A DNA stretch of 27,209 nucleotides from Ardenticatenaceae bacterium (GCA_020634215.1 JACKCD010000067.1:1-27209); one strand, 5' to 3'; positions 8,440 to 17,105 are shown, counted from the first letter of the stretch. Numbers and translations are program-made. Notes: generated by a model not told the origin, from the letters alone.

Positions 8440-10188
8440 ATGGATATAGCATTAAATGAGGAACAACGGGCGATGCTGGCAGGGGAACGTGGGTTAGCAA
8501 AACAGATGGCAATGCGGCTGCTGCTGGATATGGCGGCGGCGGCGGGAGCCACAGAGCTTGTACCCATCAAAAGTGCCCATCTGTCGGGCGTATCGCCGCT
8601 AACGGGGGGGCTAGGGCTGCGACTCTTTTTGGCGCGGCTGGGCAGCGAGGAAGGGGTGAGCATGGCGGTGCCAACCACGCTCAATTCGGCCGGCTGCGAT
8701 GAGGCGCAATTTGACGAGATGCGGATTGTGGCTCCTGATTTTTTGCAGCACAACCACGAAATTGTAACGCTTTATACCAAGCTGGGCGTTGAGCCAACCC
8801 AATCTTGCATCCCCTATGAGTGGGAAGGGGTGGTTGTTGAGGGGGAGGCAGCTTGGGCAGAATCTAACGCCATTTGCTTTGGCAATTCCTACACCGGGCT
8901 AATTACCAACCGCGAGTCGGGGCTGTCGGCATTGGCATGTGCGCTAACAGGTTATTCGCCAAAATACGGGCTGCTGCATGAGGCGGCGCGTCGCCCAAAC
9001 CTGGATGTCTACGTCACGACCACGCTCAGCGACCCAACTGATTTTTCGCTGTTGGGAGATTGGATTGGGAGACAGCGGCAGCCGCACTGGCGCACGCCGT
9101 ATGGGCCAATTCCAGTGATTCGTGGGCTGCCGGCCGACCTGAACCACGAACAAAAGAAAGCCCTCACCGCCGCCGCCGCCAACTATGGCTGCCCGCTGCT
9201 CTACATCGAAGGGGTGGTACCCATTCCCGATGATGCCGATTTTCAGGCCACGTTGACCTTTGGTGCAGCGGAGTTGGCAAAACGGTATGAGGATTTGCGA
9301 CCCAAAACGGCCGTTTCTCTCATCGTCATCGGCTGCCCCCAAGCATCCGTGGGGGAAATACGCGCCGTGGCCGCTGCGTTAGCGGGCAAGACCGTCGCCC
9401 CCGATGCCCCGCCACTGTGGGTGTTCACCTCCTCGGCCAACAAAGCCATCGCTGAAAAAATTGGCATAGCCGACCAAATTCGCCGCAGCGGGGCGCTGTT
9501 GCTGGAAAACACCTGCCCCGAAGTGGTTCCCTATGACCCAAGCTGGGTAAAACACGTCCTCACCAACTCCATGAAAGCCGAGCATTACATCAAGTCAGGG
9601 CTAAACGGCATTCCCACCTCCGTCATGCCGCTGGCCGACTGCGTGGGGCTGGCAACAGGGGATTGGGGGATTGACGAAACGCGCCCGGCTGCCGCCGGAA
9701 CCACGAAGAAGGCGGCTTCCGTAAAAAAAGCTGCGGCTGGCGACAAGCCAGAGGCAACCGGTGCCTTTGCCGCCAGCGGGCACGGGCTGCCGTCGCAGGG
9801 GGATTTTACGGTAACGGGTGAGGCGTTTGTGACCGACACGCCGATTACGCTGCTGGGGTTTGTGAACCGGGAAACGGCCGTTATTGAGGAGCCAGGCCAC
9901 CCTGCCAACGGCCAAAGCATGGCCGGTAAAATTGCCATTTTTCCCAAAGGAAGCGGCTCCACCGTTGCCCCCTACGTTCTGCTGGAACTGTTTTATCGGG
10001 GTAAAGCCCCCCTCGCCATTGCCAACACCGAAATTGATCAGCAAAGTGCCCCCGCGTGCTCGCTGGAAAACATTCCCTACGCCTACGGCTTTGACCGCGA
10101 CATCATTGCCAACCTCAATGCGGGGGATTTGGTGGAATTGACGCGGCGCGGGAATGTGGTGACGCTACGGGTGGTGGAACGGCGGTAA
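8440..10188 (+). CDS. Aconitase X (AcnX) family dehydratase, fused catalytic and swivel domains
   Basis: AcnX-type (de)hydratase of 582 residues. ATG 8440 is preferred to the TTG at 8434. Residues 1-405 match the AcnX catalytic domain (LVPIKSAHLSGVSPLTGGLG, SAGCDE, ESNAICFGNSYTG, LLENTCPEVVPYD). An Ala/Lys-rich linker (about 412-448) joins it to the swivel domain (about 449-582), recognised by EEPGHPANGQSMAGKIAIF and GSGSTVAPYVLLELF. Known members dehydrate cis-3-hydroxy-L-proline in bacteria or 5-phosphomevalonate in archaea, where the two domains are separate subunits. No proline-catabolic or mevalonate gene is adjacent, so the substrate is open. The start codon sits in a possible heptamer remnant (GTGAATT GAGAATG, 8429-8442). 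A TATTAT -10-like box lies about 25 nt upstream. Confidence 0.88.
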   Translation: MDIALNEEQRAMLAGERGLAKQMAMRLLLDMAAAAGATELVPIKSAHLSGVSPLTGGLGLRLFLARLGSEEGVSMAVPTTLNSAGCDEAQFDEMRIVAPDFLQHNHEIVTLYTKLGVEPTQSCIPYEWEGVVVEGEAAWAESNAICFGNSYTGLITNRESGLSALACALTGYSPKYGLLHEAARRPNLDVYVTTTLSDPTDFSLLGDWIGRQRQPHWRTPYGPIPVIRGLPADLNHEQKKALTAAAANYGCPLLYIEGVVPIPDDADFQATLTFGAAELAKRYEDLRPKTAVSLIVIGCPQASVGEIRAVAAALAGKTVAPDAPPLWVFTSSANKAIAEKIGIADQIRRSGALLLENTCPEVVPYDPSWVKHVLTNSMKAEHYIKSGLNGIPTSVMPLADCVGLATGDWGIDETRPAAAGTTKKAASVKKAAAGDKPEATGAFAASGHGLPSQGDFTVTGEAFVTDTPITLLGFVNRETAVIEEPGHPANGQSMAGKIAIFPKGSGSTVAPYVLLELFYRGKAPLAIANTEIDQQSAPACSLENIPYAYGFDRDIIANLNAGDLVELTRRGNVVTLRVVERR

Positions 10189-10191
10189 ACA

Positions 10192-10232
10192 GGAGATTGG
10201 AGATTGATGAAGGTTCATAATCTCCAATCTCC
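10192..10232. repeat. Heptamer hairpin, word GGAGATT
   Basis: Two GGAGATT units (10192-10205) face two AATCTCC units (10219-10232). Between them ATGAA-GG-TTCAT continues the stem, giving about 19 bp with one bulged G. It lies between the convergent AcnX and ABC genes, and its right arm codes for the last residues and stop codon of the ABC protein. No T-run follows, so it is not a classical terminator, though it could block read-through. Confidence 0.85.
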
Positions 10233-11000
10233 AACAGGCGAGCCGGACGGTGGTGAGCCGGCCGAATCCTCCACAATCTCGCCATCGGTCAACGTAATGG
10301 TACGGCTCACCCGCTCCGCCAAATCGCGGTCATGCGTCACCATAAAAATCGTCTTCCCCTGCTCTACCAGCCGCTGAAACAGCGAAAATACATTTTGCGC
10401 TGTCGTCTGGTCTAAATTCCCCGTTGGCTCGTCGGCCACAATGATAGGTGGGTCATTTGCCAGCGAACGGGCAATCGCCACACGCTGCTGCTGCCCGCCC
10501 GAAATTTCGCTGGGCAGCTTAAAGGCATGTTCAGCAATCTCCACCTCGTCCAGCAGATGCAGTGCCCGATCTTTCCACTCCCGCTGCCCGCTGTACATCC
10601 CGGCAAAATCCATCGGCAGCATGACATTTTCAATGTTGGTCAGCATGGGCAGCAGTTGGAAAAATTGAAAGACAACGCCCACGTTACGCCCACGCCACTC
10701 AGCCATCGCCCCTTCGCTCAAGTGGTGAATGGGCTTGCCGTTAACAATGACCTCACCGGCGGTGGGGCGGTCAATGCCGGTGATCATGTTCACCAGCGTG
10801 GTCTTACCGCTGCCCGATTTGCCGTTGACAGCCACGAATTCACCGCGCTCAACGGTCAAATTGATGTTTTTCAATGCCAAAAAGTCACCGGCCGGCGTTT
10901 CATACGCTTTGGTGACGTTTCGCAGCTCGATGAGGGGGGTGTTGGCAAAACGGCCGTTTTCCCCCGCCACCTTCTCTTTCACAAACAAACCTTTCAACAT
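10215..11000 (-). CDS. ABC transporter ATP-binding protein (MacB/LolD-type), orphan
   Basis: Cytosolic ATPase subunit of 261 residues from ATG 11000, preferred because GGAG sits 7 nt upstream; a TTG at 11018 and an ATG at 11006 are less likely. It shows Walker A (NGKSGSGKTTLVN), the signature (SGGQQQRVAIARSL), Walker B with the D-loop (PIIVADEPTGNLDQ) and a switch His in MVTHDRDLAER. Best matched by the MacB/LolD/FtsE class, which drives lipoprotein or peptide export or acts in cell division. No permease gene is adjacent, so its partner is elsewhere. The final residues GDWRL and the stop are read from a GGAGATT heptamer hairpin, meaning that the repeat replaced or extended the original 3' end. 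Confidence 0.9.
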   Translation of the reverse strand: MLKGLFVKEKVAGENGRFANTPLIELRNVTKAYETPAGDFLALKNINLTVERGEFVAVNGKSGSGKTTLVNMITGIDRPTAGEVIVNGKPIHHLSEGAMAEWRGRNVGVVFQFFQLLPMLTNIENVMLPMDFAGMYSGQREWKDRALHLLDEVEIAEHAFKLPSEISGGQQQRVAIARSLANDPPIIVADEPTGNLDQTTAQNVFSLFQRLVEQGKTIFMVTHDRDLAERVSRTITLTDGEIVEDSAGSPPSGSPVGDWRL

Positions 11001-11040
11001 ACCCATACTCCGTTGCAATAATTAGTCGCTGGCTCTTTGC

Positions 11041-11103
11041 AATCATTATTCAGCAGCAGTCATTCAGCCAACAACCGTTTACTGACAACTGAATACCGTT
11101 TGC
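11041..11103. repeat. Degenerate heptamer tract between ABC gene and asparaginase
   Basis: With a 7-base period the spacer reads AATCATT ATTCAGC AGCAGTC ATTCAGC CAACAAC and then CGTTTAC TGACAAC TGAATAC CGTTTGC. Read on the minus strand it contains CAGTAAACGGTATTCAGTTG-like words, nearly those of the tract inside menD at 18058. It reaches the position just before the asparaginase stop codon. Confidence 0.6.
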
Positions 11104-11107
11104 CGCC

Positions 11108-12136
11108 TCAAGGCAGCGTTAATTCACCCCGCAGATTTTGCTGCATCTGCTGCCGCACCCAATCTGCATCATCACATACGCTGAGCAAATAAGCCAGCTT
11201 GGTCAATGCCGCCTCCGCTGTCATATCATAACCGCTAATTGCCCCTGCCTGCGCCAGTGTTGCCCCATTGGCATATTTGTACAGGTTCACCGTTCCACGC
11301 AAACATTGGGTGCAGTTCACAATCACCACGCCTCGTGCCGCTGCTTCAGCCAGGGTCGCCAGCAGTGCTGGATCGTGGGTTGGGGCATTGCCCGCCCCAT
11401 ACGTCTCCAGCACGAGTCCCCGCAGCGGTGGCTGCAGCATGTTGTGCAGCACGTGAGCGGAGATGCCGGGAAAAAGCCGCAGCGACCCCACGTGGGGCTG
11501 TACGATGGCCTTAAATTTTAGCTCACTTTGCTGGGGATGGGGAACATCCTTTAGCAAACGCTTGTTAAACAACAGTTCGATTCCCACGGTGGCAAGGGGA
11601 GTTTCATTGGGCGAGTCAAAGGCATCGAAGCCATCAGCGTTGACTTTGACCGAACGACAGCCACGCAAAAGACGGCCGTTAAAATACAAACACACCTCCG
11701 GCACCGTCAGTGAGTTTGCCGCCAGCAACAGCGAAGTAATCAGATTCTCTTGCGCGTCATTACGCAGTTCACACAGCGGAATTTGCGACCCAGTCACAAT
11801 AACTGGCTTGCTCAACCCTTCCAGCATAAACGCCAAAGCCGAAGCAGTATAAGCCATGGTATCGGTGCCATGTAGCACTACAAACCCATCATACGCCCCA
11901 TAGTTGGCGCAAATATCAGCAGCAATGGTAGACCAATCGTGGGGAGCCATATCAGACGAATCAAGCAACGGCTGATATTGGTGAATGGTATAATGAGGCA
12001 AGTCGGGATGCTGAAAAAGCGGATTCGCCACCATCTGCGTCTGCAAATAGTCAGCCACAGGATGATAGCTGCCATCCAGCTGTTTCATCCCAATCGTACC
12101 GCCCGTGTAGGCAATATAGACGCTACGTTCTGTCAT
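11108..12136 (-). CDS. ansA: L-asparaginase (type I, cytosolic)
   Basis: Hydrolyses L-asparagine to aspartate and ammonia; 342 residues, typical of the family. Both catalytic-threonine motifs are present: YTGGTIG near the N-terminus and LHGTDTMAYTASALAFML further on. VIVTGSQIPL and FNGRLLRGCRSVKVNADGF are also typical. There is no signal peptide, so a cytosolic type I (AnsA-like) enzyme is likelier than a periplasmic type II one. The gene is transcribed alone toward the ABC gene. Confidence 0.93.
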   Translation of the reverse strand: MTERSVYIAYTGGTIGMKQLDGSYHPVADYLQTQMVANPLFQHPDLPHYTIHQYQPLLDSSDMAPHDWSTIAADICANYGAYDGFVVLHGTDTMAYTASALAFMLEGLSKPVIVTGSQIPLCELRNDAQENLITSLLLAANSLTVPEVCLYFNGRLLRGCRSVKVNADGFDAFDSPNETPLATVGIELLFNKRLLKDVPHPQQSELKFKAIVQPHVGSLRLFPGISAHVLHNMLQPPLRGLVLETYGAGNAPTHDPALLATLAEAAARGVVIVNCTQCLRGTVNLYKYANGATLAQAGAISGYDMTAEAALTKLAYLLSVCDDADWVRQQMQQNLRGELTLP

Positions 12137-12163
12137 ATGCCTATTATTTCACGATTCAGACAG

Positions 12164-12191
12164 GAAACAAAACAGAGGTCTCTCCGAGACC
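12164..12191 (-). terminator. Probable terminator of the histidine kinase gene
   Basis: On the minus strand GGTCTC (12191-12186) pairs with GAGACC (12182-12177) around a 3-nt loop, and is followed by TCTGTTTTGTTTCC. It lies about 80 nt after the kinase stop codon and before asparaginase on the same strand. The stem is short and the T-run is interrupted. Confidence 0.45.
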
Positions 12192-12273
12192 ACAACATTA
12201 AAAAATTTGATATGCGGTACGTAAAAAAGCTGATCTTGTGTCTGCGGAGGGGGTGTTAAGGCAATATGTCTTT

Positions 12274-14784
12274 TCAGACTGCTACCAGGCTGGGTTCTCG
12301 ACTTTGCTTCACGGGCAGCAGCACATGAAATTCGCTACCCAGCAATCGCTTCTCATCATAACCACGGCTCTCCACCCAAATCTTACCCTGATGTGCCTCG
12401 ATGATCCCCCGCGCAATGGGCAACCCCAATCCTGGCCCGCCCCCCTTGAACTTGGTTTGCCCCGTCGAATGGAACGTCACCTCACCCGTCTGGTAAAACT
12501 TGGTAAAAATCAGGTCATGATAGGCTGGATCAATGCCAATGCCGCTGTCACGAATCACAATTTCCACCCGCTGTACATAGTTGCCGACACCATTGGCCGC
12601 CATTTGCGGTGTGCCCCAAATGGTAATGGTGCCGCCATCAGGCGTATATTTAATGGCGTTGCCGATAACATGAGAAAAAACCTTTACCAGTGCGTCGGGG
12701 TCGGCCTCAAGAGCGGGCAGGTCACTCATATCCAGGATATTAAGCTGCTGCTGTCGCTCGCGCAGCGGCACACGCAGTTCAACCAGTGCCCGCTGCAAGA
12801 TGTCGGGCATTGAAACGGGTTCAGGGTAAAGATCGAGGGCGCGGTTATCAATCTTTGCCATGTCAACCATGGCGTTTACCACTTTCTCCAGCCGCGCCTC
12901 ACCAGCCTGAATATTGGTGACCATCTCGCGGTGGAAATCGTTGCTGGCAATGGCCTCATCACGCAGCAGCATTTGGCTGTAGCCGCGCAGCAGCGTTAGC
13001 GGCGTTCGCAGTTCGTGGGCGGCCACGCTAATAAAATCGGACTTGGTGCGGTCGAGCTTCTCTAGCCGGTCTACCGCATCGCGCAGATCGGCCGTGCGGC
13101 GTTTGACCTGTTGTTCTAACTGCTGGTTAAAATGGGATAGCTTGCCGTATAAATTGGCGTTGTGTAGGGCAGTTGACGCTTGTTCGGCAAAAGCAGTCGC
13201 CAACCGAATTTCCTCCTCAGTGTAGCTTTGCAGGGTGGCGCGGGCGAGAGACAAAATGCCAATGACCTCGCTGCCTTGCAGCAGCGGTACACCCAACCAG
13301 GCACGGGTGGGTGCAATGTTGTCTACTTGGTGCCAATCGGCTCGCTGGGTAACGTCGGGGATAGCTAACGGCCGTTTGTGCCGGTAAATCCAACCGTATA
13401 CCGACTCATTCTCAGTGGGGTCAATCGGAATCCGCAGCGCATCCACATTGCCCGAATCAGGAAAACCCAAATCAGCCACAATCGTCAGCGATCCATCATT
13501 GTCCAGCAAAATGGCCGTGCGGTGAGACGACACCACATGAGACAAATTTTCCAGCACCCGATCCAGCAATTCTGTTCGATCCAGTGTGCCGGAAAGTGCC
13601 CGCCCCGTCATATACATCTTTTCCGTCAGCAGCCGGGTGGATTGTTCTCCCTGGTAAACATAGGCATTGTAAACAGCCACAGCAATTTGATCTGCTAACA
13701 TCTCCAGAAAGGGAATGTCGGCCACGACAAAGGCATCTACGTGGTCACTTTGCAGATCGAGTACGCCTAACCGCACGCCGCTAATTTGCAGCGGCAGTAC
13801 CAACTCGGCCTTTGCGCCATTCACAACATTGAGCGCAGCGTATTGTGAAGGTTCATCTATATTATTTAGCCAAAGACAACGGCCGTTTTTCGCCACCGCT
13901 CCCACCAATGTCGTCTCATCCGCCTGCAGTTCAAACCGCTCATAGCCCAGTAGTGCCCCTTCCCGCCCCGTCCCAGCCCGCAGCTGAACCTGATCCCCAA
14001 CATCATTGAGCAAGAAGACCGCCACAAACCGGAGCTGGTACTTTTGCCGAATCAGTTCCACGGCTTCATCGAGCAGCTCACTCATGTTCAAAATAGAGGT
14101 AATCCGCTTGCCCAACTCCATGCTCGTCTCCAACTGCCGCGCCCGATGCACCAGCATTTCCTGCTGTGCTCGATCTTGAAAGCGCAGCCGGACAAAACGA
14201 ACCAGTGCCCGCTGCCGCAGGCGAAAGGTAATGCCCGCCACAACCAGCCCCATCAGCAGCGCAAGCGCGTAATGCACCCACTCGCCTGAGACAGGTAGAA
14301 CCATGACAAGCAGCAACCACGCCAGCAAATTGCCAATCTCAACGGCAAAAAACCAGCGGTCAGACAGTAAAAACAACCCGGCACCCATGATCACCAGCAG
14401 GATGTTGGTGGTTTGGCGCGGTTCATTGGTCAGGTAAAGATGGAGTAAGCTGTTGAGGGAAAAAAGCGAGAGGATGCCAGCGGCAATGGGATGGGCAAGG
14501 ACAGCAGGAGGTTTCCAGCGTGCCAGCAGGAAGCGAAGGGCAAAAAGAAAAACGGCCGTTCCTGCCGCCACTGGAATCATGATCCGCGCTGTGCGCGGGG
14601 GCAGCAGTGCCATATGCGCCAGGGTCAGCAGCGTATAAACCAGCGCACCGCCCAGCGACACCAAGCGTAAGCTGTCGCGCACCTGTTTATCTAATGCCTG
14701 CCGTACCAGATTTGATTCTTCAACCATTTTTTTGTCTGGCAAAACGGCCGTTTCTGTTGGCCTTTCGACCATGGGCGTAATCAT
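12274..14784 (-). CDS. Membrane sensor histidine kinase with two GAF domains
   Basis: Transmembrane two-component sensor, 836 residues from ATG 14784; a TTG 12 nt upstream is possible. About six hydrophobic helices span residues 40-205. Two GAF domains follow (about 225-385 and 395-550), then a short coiled-coil (QQLEQQVKRRTADLRDAVDR) and the kinase core. The phospho-accepting His is H590 in VAAHELRTPLTLL; the N-box is NAIKYTPDGG, G1 is IRDSGIGID and G2 is GPGLGLPIARG. All ATP-binding boxes are intact. No response regulator gene is adjacent, so it is an orphan kinase in this window. The signal is unknown; GAF domains suggest a small ligand or redox input. Confidence 0.93.
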   Translation of the reverse strand: MITPMVERPTETAVLPDKKMVEESNLVRQALDKQVRDSLRLVSLGGALVYTLLTLAHMALLPPRTARIMIPVAAGTAVFLFALRFLLARWKPPAVLAHPIAAGILSLFSLNSLLHLYLTNEPRQTTNILLVIMGAGLFLLSDRWFFAVEIGNLLAWLLLVMVLPVSGEWVHYALALLMGLVVAGITFRLRQRALVRFVRLRFQDRAQQEMLVHRARQLETSMELGKRITSILNMSELLDEAVELIRQKYQLRFVAVFLLNDVGDQVQLRAGTGREGALLGYERFELQADETTLVGAVAKNGRCLWLNNIDEPSQYAALNVVNGAKAELVLPLQISGVRLGVLDLQSDHVDAFVVADIPFLEMLADQIAVAVYNAYVYQGEQSTRLLTEKMYMTGRALSGTLDRTELLDRVLENLSHVVSSHRTAILLDNDGSLTIVADLGFPDSGNVDALRIPIDPTENESVYGWIYRHKRPLAIPDVTQRADWHQVDNIAPTRAWLGVPLLQGSEVIGILSLARATLQSYTEEEIRLATAFAEQASTALHNANLYGKLSHFNQQLEQQVKRRTADLRDAVDRLEKLDRTKSDFISVAAHELRTPLTLLRGYSQMLLRDEAIASNDFHREMVTNIQAGEARLEKVVNAMVDMAKIDNRALDLYPEPVSMPDILQRALVELRVPLRERQQQLNILDMSDLPALEADPDALVKVFSHVIGNAIKYTPDGGTITIWGTPQMAANGVGNYVQRVEIVIRDSGIGIDPAYHDLIFTKFYQTGEVTFHSTGQTKFKGGGPGLGLPIARGIIEAHQGKIWVESRGYDEKRLLGSEFHVLLPVKQSREPSLVAV

Positions 14785-14924
14785 GACTGATTCCAACTTT
14801 GCACCTTGAACAACCTAATGATTCTTTCAACATTCCCATATATCCCCAGGCTCAATCAGTGGTCAACAACGAGCAGTCAGAACCACACGCTAATGATAAG
14901 AAAGAAACGGCCGTTTTGTTGTGA

Positions 14925-14941
14925 CAATATCGTGAATATTG
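14925..14941. promoter_or_regulatory. Inverted repeat CAATAT-N5-ATATTG, candidate operator
   Basis: A perfect 6+6 bp inverted repeat in the divergent spacer between the kinase and TetR genes. It overlaps a candidate -35 box (14939-14944). The protein that would bind it is unknown. Confidence 0.35.
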
Positions 14942-14967
14942 CCCGTCACCCTCTCCCATGCTACAAT
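14939..14967 (+). promoter_or_regulatory. Candidate sigma-70 promoter TTGCCC-N17-TACAAT for the tetR-men operon
   Basis: The two boxes have ideal 17-nt spacing. A start near 14974 would give a leader of about 100 nt that holds an 8-bp inverted repeat (AACTTTCA at 14975-14982, TGAAAGTT at 14991-14998) and a TetR-type palindrome at 15032. The 291-nt spacer from 14785 to 15075 contains no other evident gene. Confidence 0.4.
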
Positions 14968-15031
14968 CATCCTGAACTTTCAAAAACTTCTGAAAGTTGT
15001 GAATTGCATATATTTTTTAGCACAAAACAAG

Positions 15032-15045
15032 ACTGACCAGTCGGT
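15032..15045. promoter_or_regulatory. TetR-type operator ACTGAC-CA-GTCGGT
   Basis: A 14-bp palindrome ACYGAC-N2-GTCRGT with one mismatched pair, 30 nt before the TetR start codon. Its form matches operators of several TetR-family repressors and its position fits autoregulation of the downstream operon. Confidence 0.5.
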
Positions 15046-15075
15046 TTGCCGATTGGGACAATTCGAAAATAGCAA

Positions 15076-15672
15076 ATGTTAACCAATAACAAAAACCCAC
15101 TAAACACCCGCGAACGCATTCTCGATGCCGCTCTCAACATTTTCTCGCGCAAAGGGTATTACGATACCAAGCTTGATGAAATCGTTGACGAATCGGCCAC
15201 GTCCAAAGGAGCCATCTACTTTCACTTTCCCAACAAGGAGCAGCTTTTTTTGGCATTGGTAGACCAATTTGCCGACCTGCTGGAGCGGCGCGTCAACGAA
15301 GCCATTGTGCAAGAAGCGCAGGGCATCCAGCGCGTGCGCGTAGCGTTGGAAACCTGCCTCAACACCTTTGGCCGCTACCGACGGCCGGCCAAAATTTTGC
15401 TGGTGCAGGCAGCCGGGTTAGGCAACACCTTTGAGAAAAAGCGTAACGAGGTTAACGAACGGTTTGCCAACCTCATCGCCATCAATTTGCAGGAATCAGT
15501 AGCCGTAGGCGACATCGCCCCGCTGGACGTGGAGGTCGTTGCCTATGCCTGGATGGGTGCCATTTACGAAGTCATTATCCGCTGGGTTCACACCGGCGAC
15601 CCGGAACCAGAGCGAATTATGCAGACATTGCTGCCAATGCTGCTGCGGAGTGTGGGGTATGAACAGAAATAA
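15076..15672 (+). CDS. TetR/AcrR-family transcriptional regulator
   Basis: DNA-binding repressor of 198 residues. The helix-turn-helix domain (residues about 10-57) reads RERILDAALNIFSRKGYYDT through SKGAIYFHFPNKEQLFLAL, a textbook TetR signature. Residues 60-198 form the helical ligand-binding domain, including a TetR_C-like segment near YAWMGAIYEVIIRWVH. No Shine-Dalgarno is seen before the ATG. The 3' end overlaps the start of menF by 14 nt, so regulator and menaquinone genes are probably one transcript, possibly under autoregulation through the palindrome at 15032. Ligand unknown. Confidence 0.92.
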   Translation: MLTNNKNPLNTRERILDAALNIFSRKGYYDTKLDEIVDESATSKGAIYFHFPNKEQLFLALVDQFADLLERRVNEAIVQEAQGIQRVRVALETCLNTFGRYRRPAKILLVQAAGLGNTFEKKRNEVNERFANLIAINLQESVAVGDIAPLDVEVVAYAWMGAIYEVIIRWVHTGDPEPERIMQTLLPMLLRSVGYEQK

Positions 15673-17083
15673 GCATGTAGAAAGTGGGGAGTGGGGAGTA
15701 GGGAGTCGTTACACCCCACTCCCTACACCCTACTCTCGCCTAGTTAGCTACAGCCTACCCAGCCCCGGCATTACTGCTGCCGATTTTCTGCACCGGGCGC
15801 AGGGGCATGAGCGGTTTTATTGGGAAGATGGGCGCGAGCAGATTACCTTTGCTGGTTTTGGCGTGGCAACGGAGCTATTTGCCTGGGGCGAAGGCCGGTA
15901 TGAATCCATTGCACGACAAGCGCGGGAACTGTTCCGCGACACGCTGGTGCTAAATGAGCAGGCTCCGCTGGCGGCACCTCGCCTTTTTGGCGGCTTTGCC
16001 TTTCGCCAGGATTTTACCCCCGACAACACCTGGGCGGCGTTTCACCCCGCGCACTTTGTGTTGCCCCACTACCAATTGGTGCAACAGGGGGATGAATCGT
16101 GGCTAACCATCAACGCCCAATTGCAGCCAGACGAGGCACTGGAATCGCTTATTCCGCAGCTACACGAAGCATTAACGGCGCGGTATGAACTGCTGCTGGC
16201 TGAGCGAAGCCGCGTTAACCAAATGCCCGCACCTGTGGCGGTCAATTACCCAATGTCGTTTGCGGCGTGGGAGCAAATGATCAACGAGGCGACAATACGG
16301 ACGCGAACAACGGCGATGAGCAAGGTGGTGCTGTCCCGCGTGTGCGAGATTCGCTTTGGCGAACGGGTGAATGTGGATGGGGCGCTGGACTTTTTGGCGC
16401 AAAAATATGCCAGCAGTTTCCGCTTTTTGTTTGAGCCGCGTCCGGCTCATGCCTTTTATGGAGCGACACCGGAACTGTTGGTGCGGGTTAACGGCCGTTC
16501 CCTCACCACGATGGGGCTGGCTGGCTCAATTGCGCGGGGAAAAACGGCCGTTGCCGATGCCGCCCTCGCCCAAGAAATGCTCAACAGCGCCAAAGACCGG
16601 CACGAACACGCCATCGTCGTCGACTCCATTCGCCGCCGCCTGGAGCCGCTCACCGACTGTCTGGACGCACCTGACGTGCCTACCGTCTTGCAACTCAGCA
16701 ACATCCAGCACCTTCACACCCCCATTTCCGCCACTTTGCGGCAGGCAACCGGGGTGCTGCCTCTCGTCGAAATTCTCCACCCCACCCCCGCCCTCGGCGG
16801 CTCACCGCGCCACCTTGCGATGCAGTTTATTCAGGAAGCCGAGCCGGTGACACGCGGCTGGTATGGTGCGCCCGTCGGCTGGATTGACCACAATCTTGAC
16901 GGTGCCTTTGCCGTTGCCATCCGTTCAGCCGTGGCGCAGGAAAAGCGGGTCTGGCTCTACGCCGGAGCCGGCATCGTCAGTGACTCCATTCCGCAAAAAG
17001 AGTGGGACGAGACGGCGCTTAAATTCCGACCCATGCTAGAGGCGTTGGGAATGGGGAATTGGGAATTGAGAATGGGGAATTGA
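15659..17083 (+). CDS. menF: Isochorismate synthase (menaquinone pathway)
   Basis: Converts chorismate to isochorismate, the first step of the classical menaquinone pathway; 474 residues. ATG 15659 has GGAG 8 nt upstream and is the only usable start before the conserved region, as an earlier in-frame start at 15539 lies deep inside tetR. Chorismate-binding motifs are clear: FYGATPELLVRVNGR, HPTPALGGSPR, GWYGAPVGWID, YAGAGIVSDSIPQKEWDET. Two oddities: residues about 8-27 are translated from a GTGGGGA heptamer hairpin, and the last ten (GMGNWELRMGN) plus the TGA come from GGGAATT heptamers that precede the inserted four-helix-bundle gene. EntC/DhbC (siderophore) or PchA functions are possible by fold, but menD in the operon supports MenF. 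Confidence 0.92.
   Translation: MNRNKHVESGEWGVGSRYTPLPTPYSRLVSYSLPSPGITAADFLHRAQGHERFYWEDGREQITFAGFGVATELFAWGEGRYESIARQARELFRDTLVLNEQAPLAAPRLFGGFAFRQDFTPDNTWAAFHPAHFVLPHYQLVQQGDESWLTINAQLQPDEALESLIPQLHEALTARYELLLAERSRVNQMPAPVAVNYPMSFAAWEQMINEATIRTRTTAMSKVVLSRVCEIRFGERVNVDGALDFLAQKYASSFRFLFEPRPAHAFYGATPELLVRVNGRSLTTMGLAGSIARGKTAVADAALAQEMLNSAKDRHEHAIVVDSIRRRLEPLTDCLDAPDVPTVLQLSNIQHLHTPISATLRQATGVLPLVEILHPTPALGGSPRHLAMQFIQEAEPVTRGWYGAPVGWIDHNLDGAFAVAIRSAVAQEKRVWLYAGAGIVSDSIPQKEWDETALKFRPMLEALGMGNWELRMGN
15684..15737. repeat. Heptamer hairpin, word GTGGGGA, inside menF 5' end
   Basis: GTGGGGA, GTGGGGA, GTAGGGA (15684-15704) face CACCCCA, CTCCCTA, CACCCTA (15712-15732). The arms pair imperfectly. 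Unlike most loci the whole element is within a reading frame (menF codons about 9-27). Confidence 0.8.
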
Positions 17084-17088
17084 GAATG
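17047..17088 (+). repeat. Left heptamer tract of the four-helix-bundle cassette
   Basis: Six consecutive heptamers: GGGAATG, GGGAATT, GGGAATT, GAGAATG, GGGAATT, GAGAATG. They code for the end of MenF, supply its TGA and stop 17 nt before the next ATG. The word is the exact reverse complement of the tract at 17479-17513. Confidence 0.9.
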
Positions 17089-17105
17089 AGAAGAGAGGCC
17101 GTAGT

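Noticed and set aside
10192..10232. Heptamer hairpin as a Rho-independent terminator
   Set aside because: Strong stem but no T-run on either side; kept as a repeat.
11984..11993. TGGTATAAT on the plus strand as a promoter
   Set aside because: It lies inside the asparaginase gene (minus strand) and no plus-strand gene follows.
15539..15658. Longer MenF N-terminus starting at 15539
   Set aside because: It would overlap tetR by over 130 nt in another frame; ATG 15659 has a good ribosome site and lies at the tetR end.
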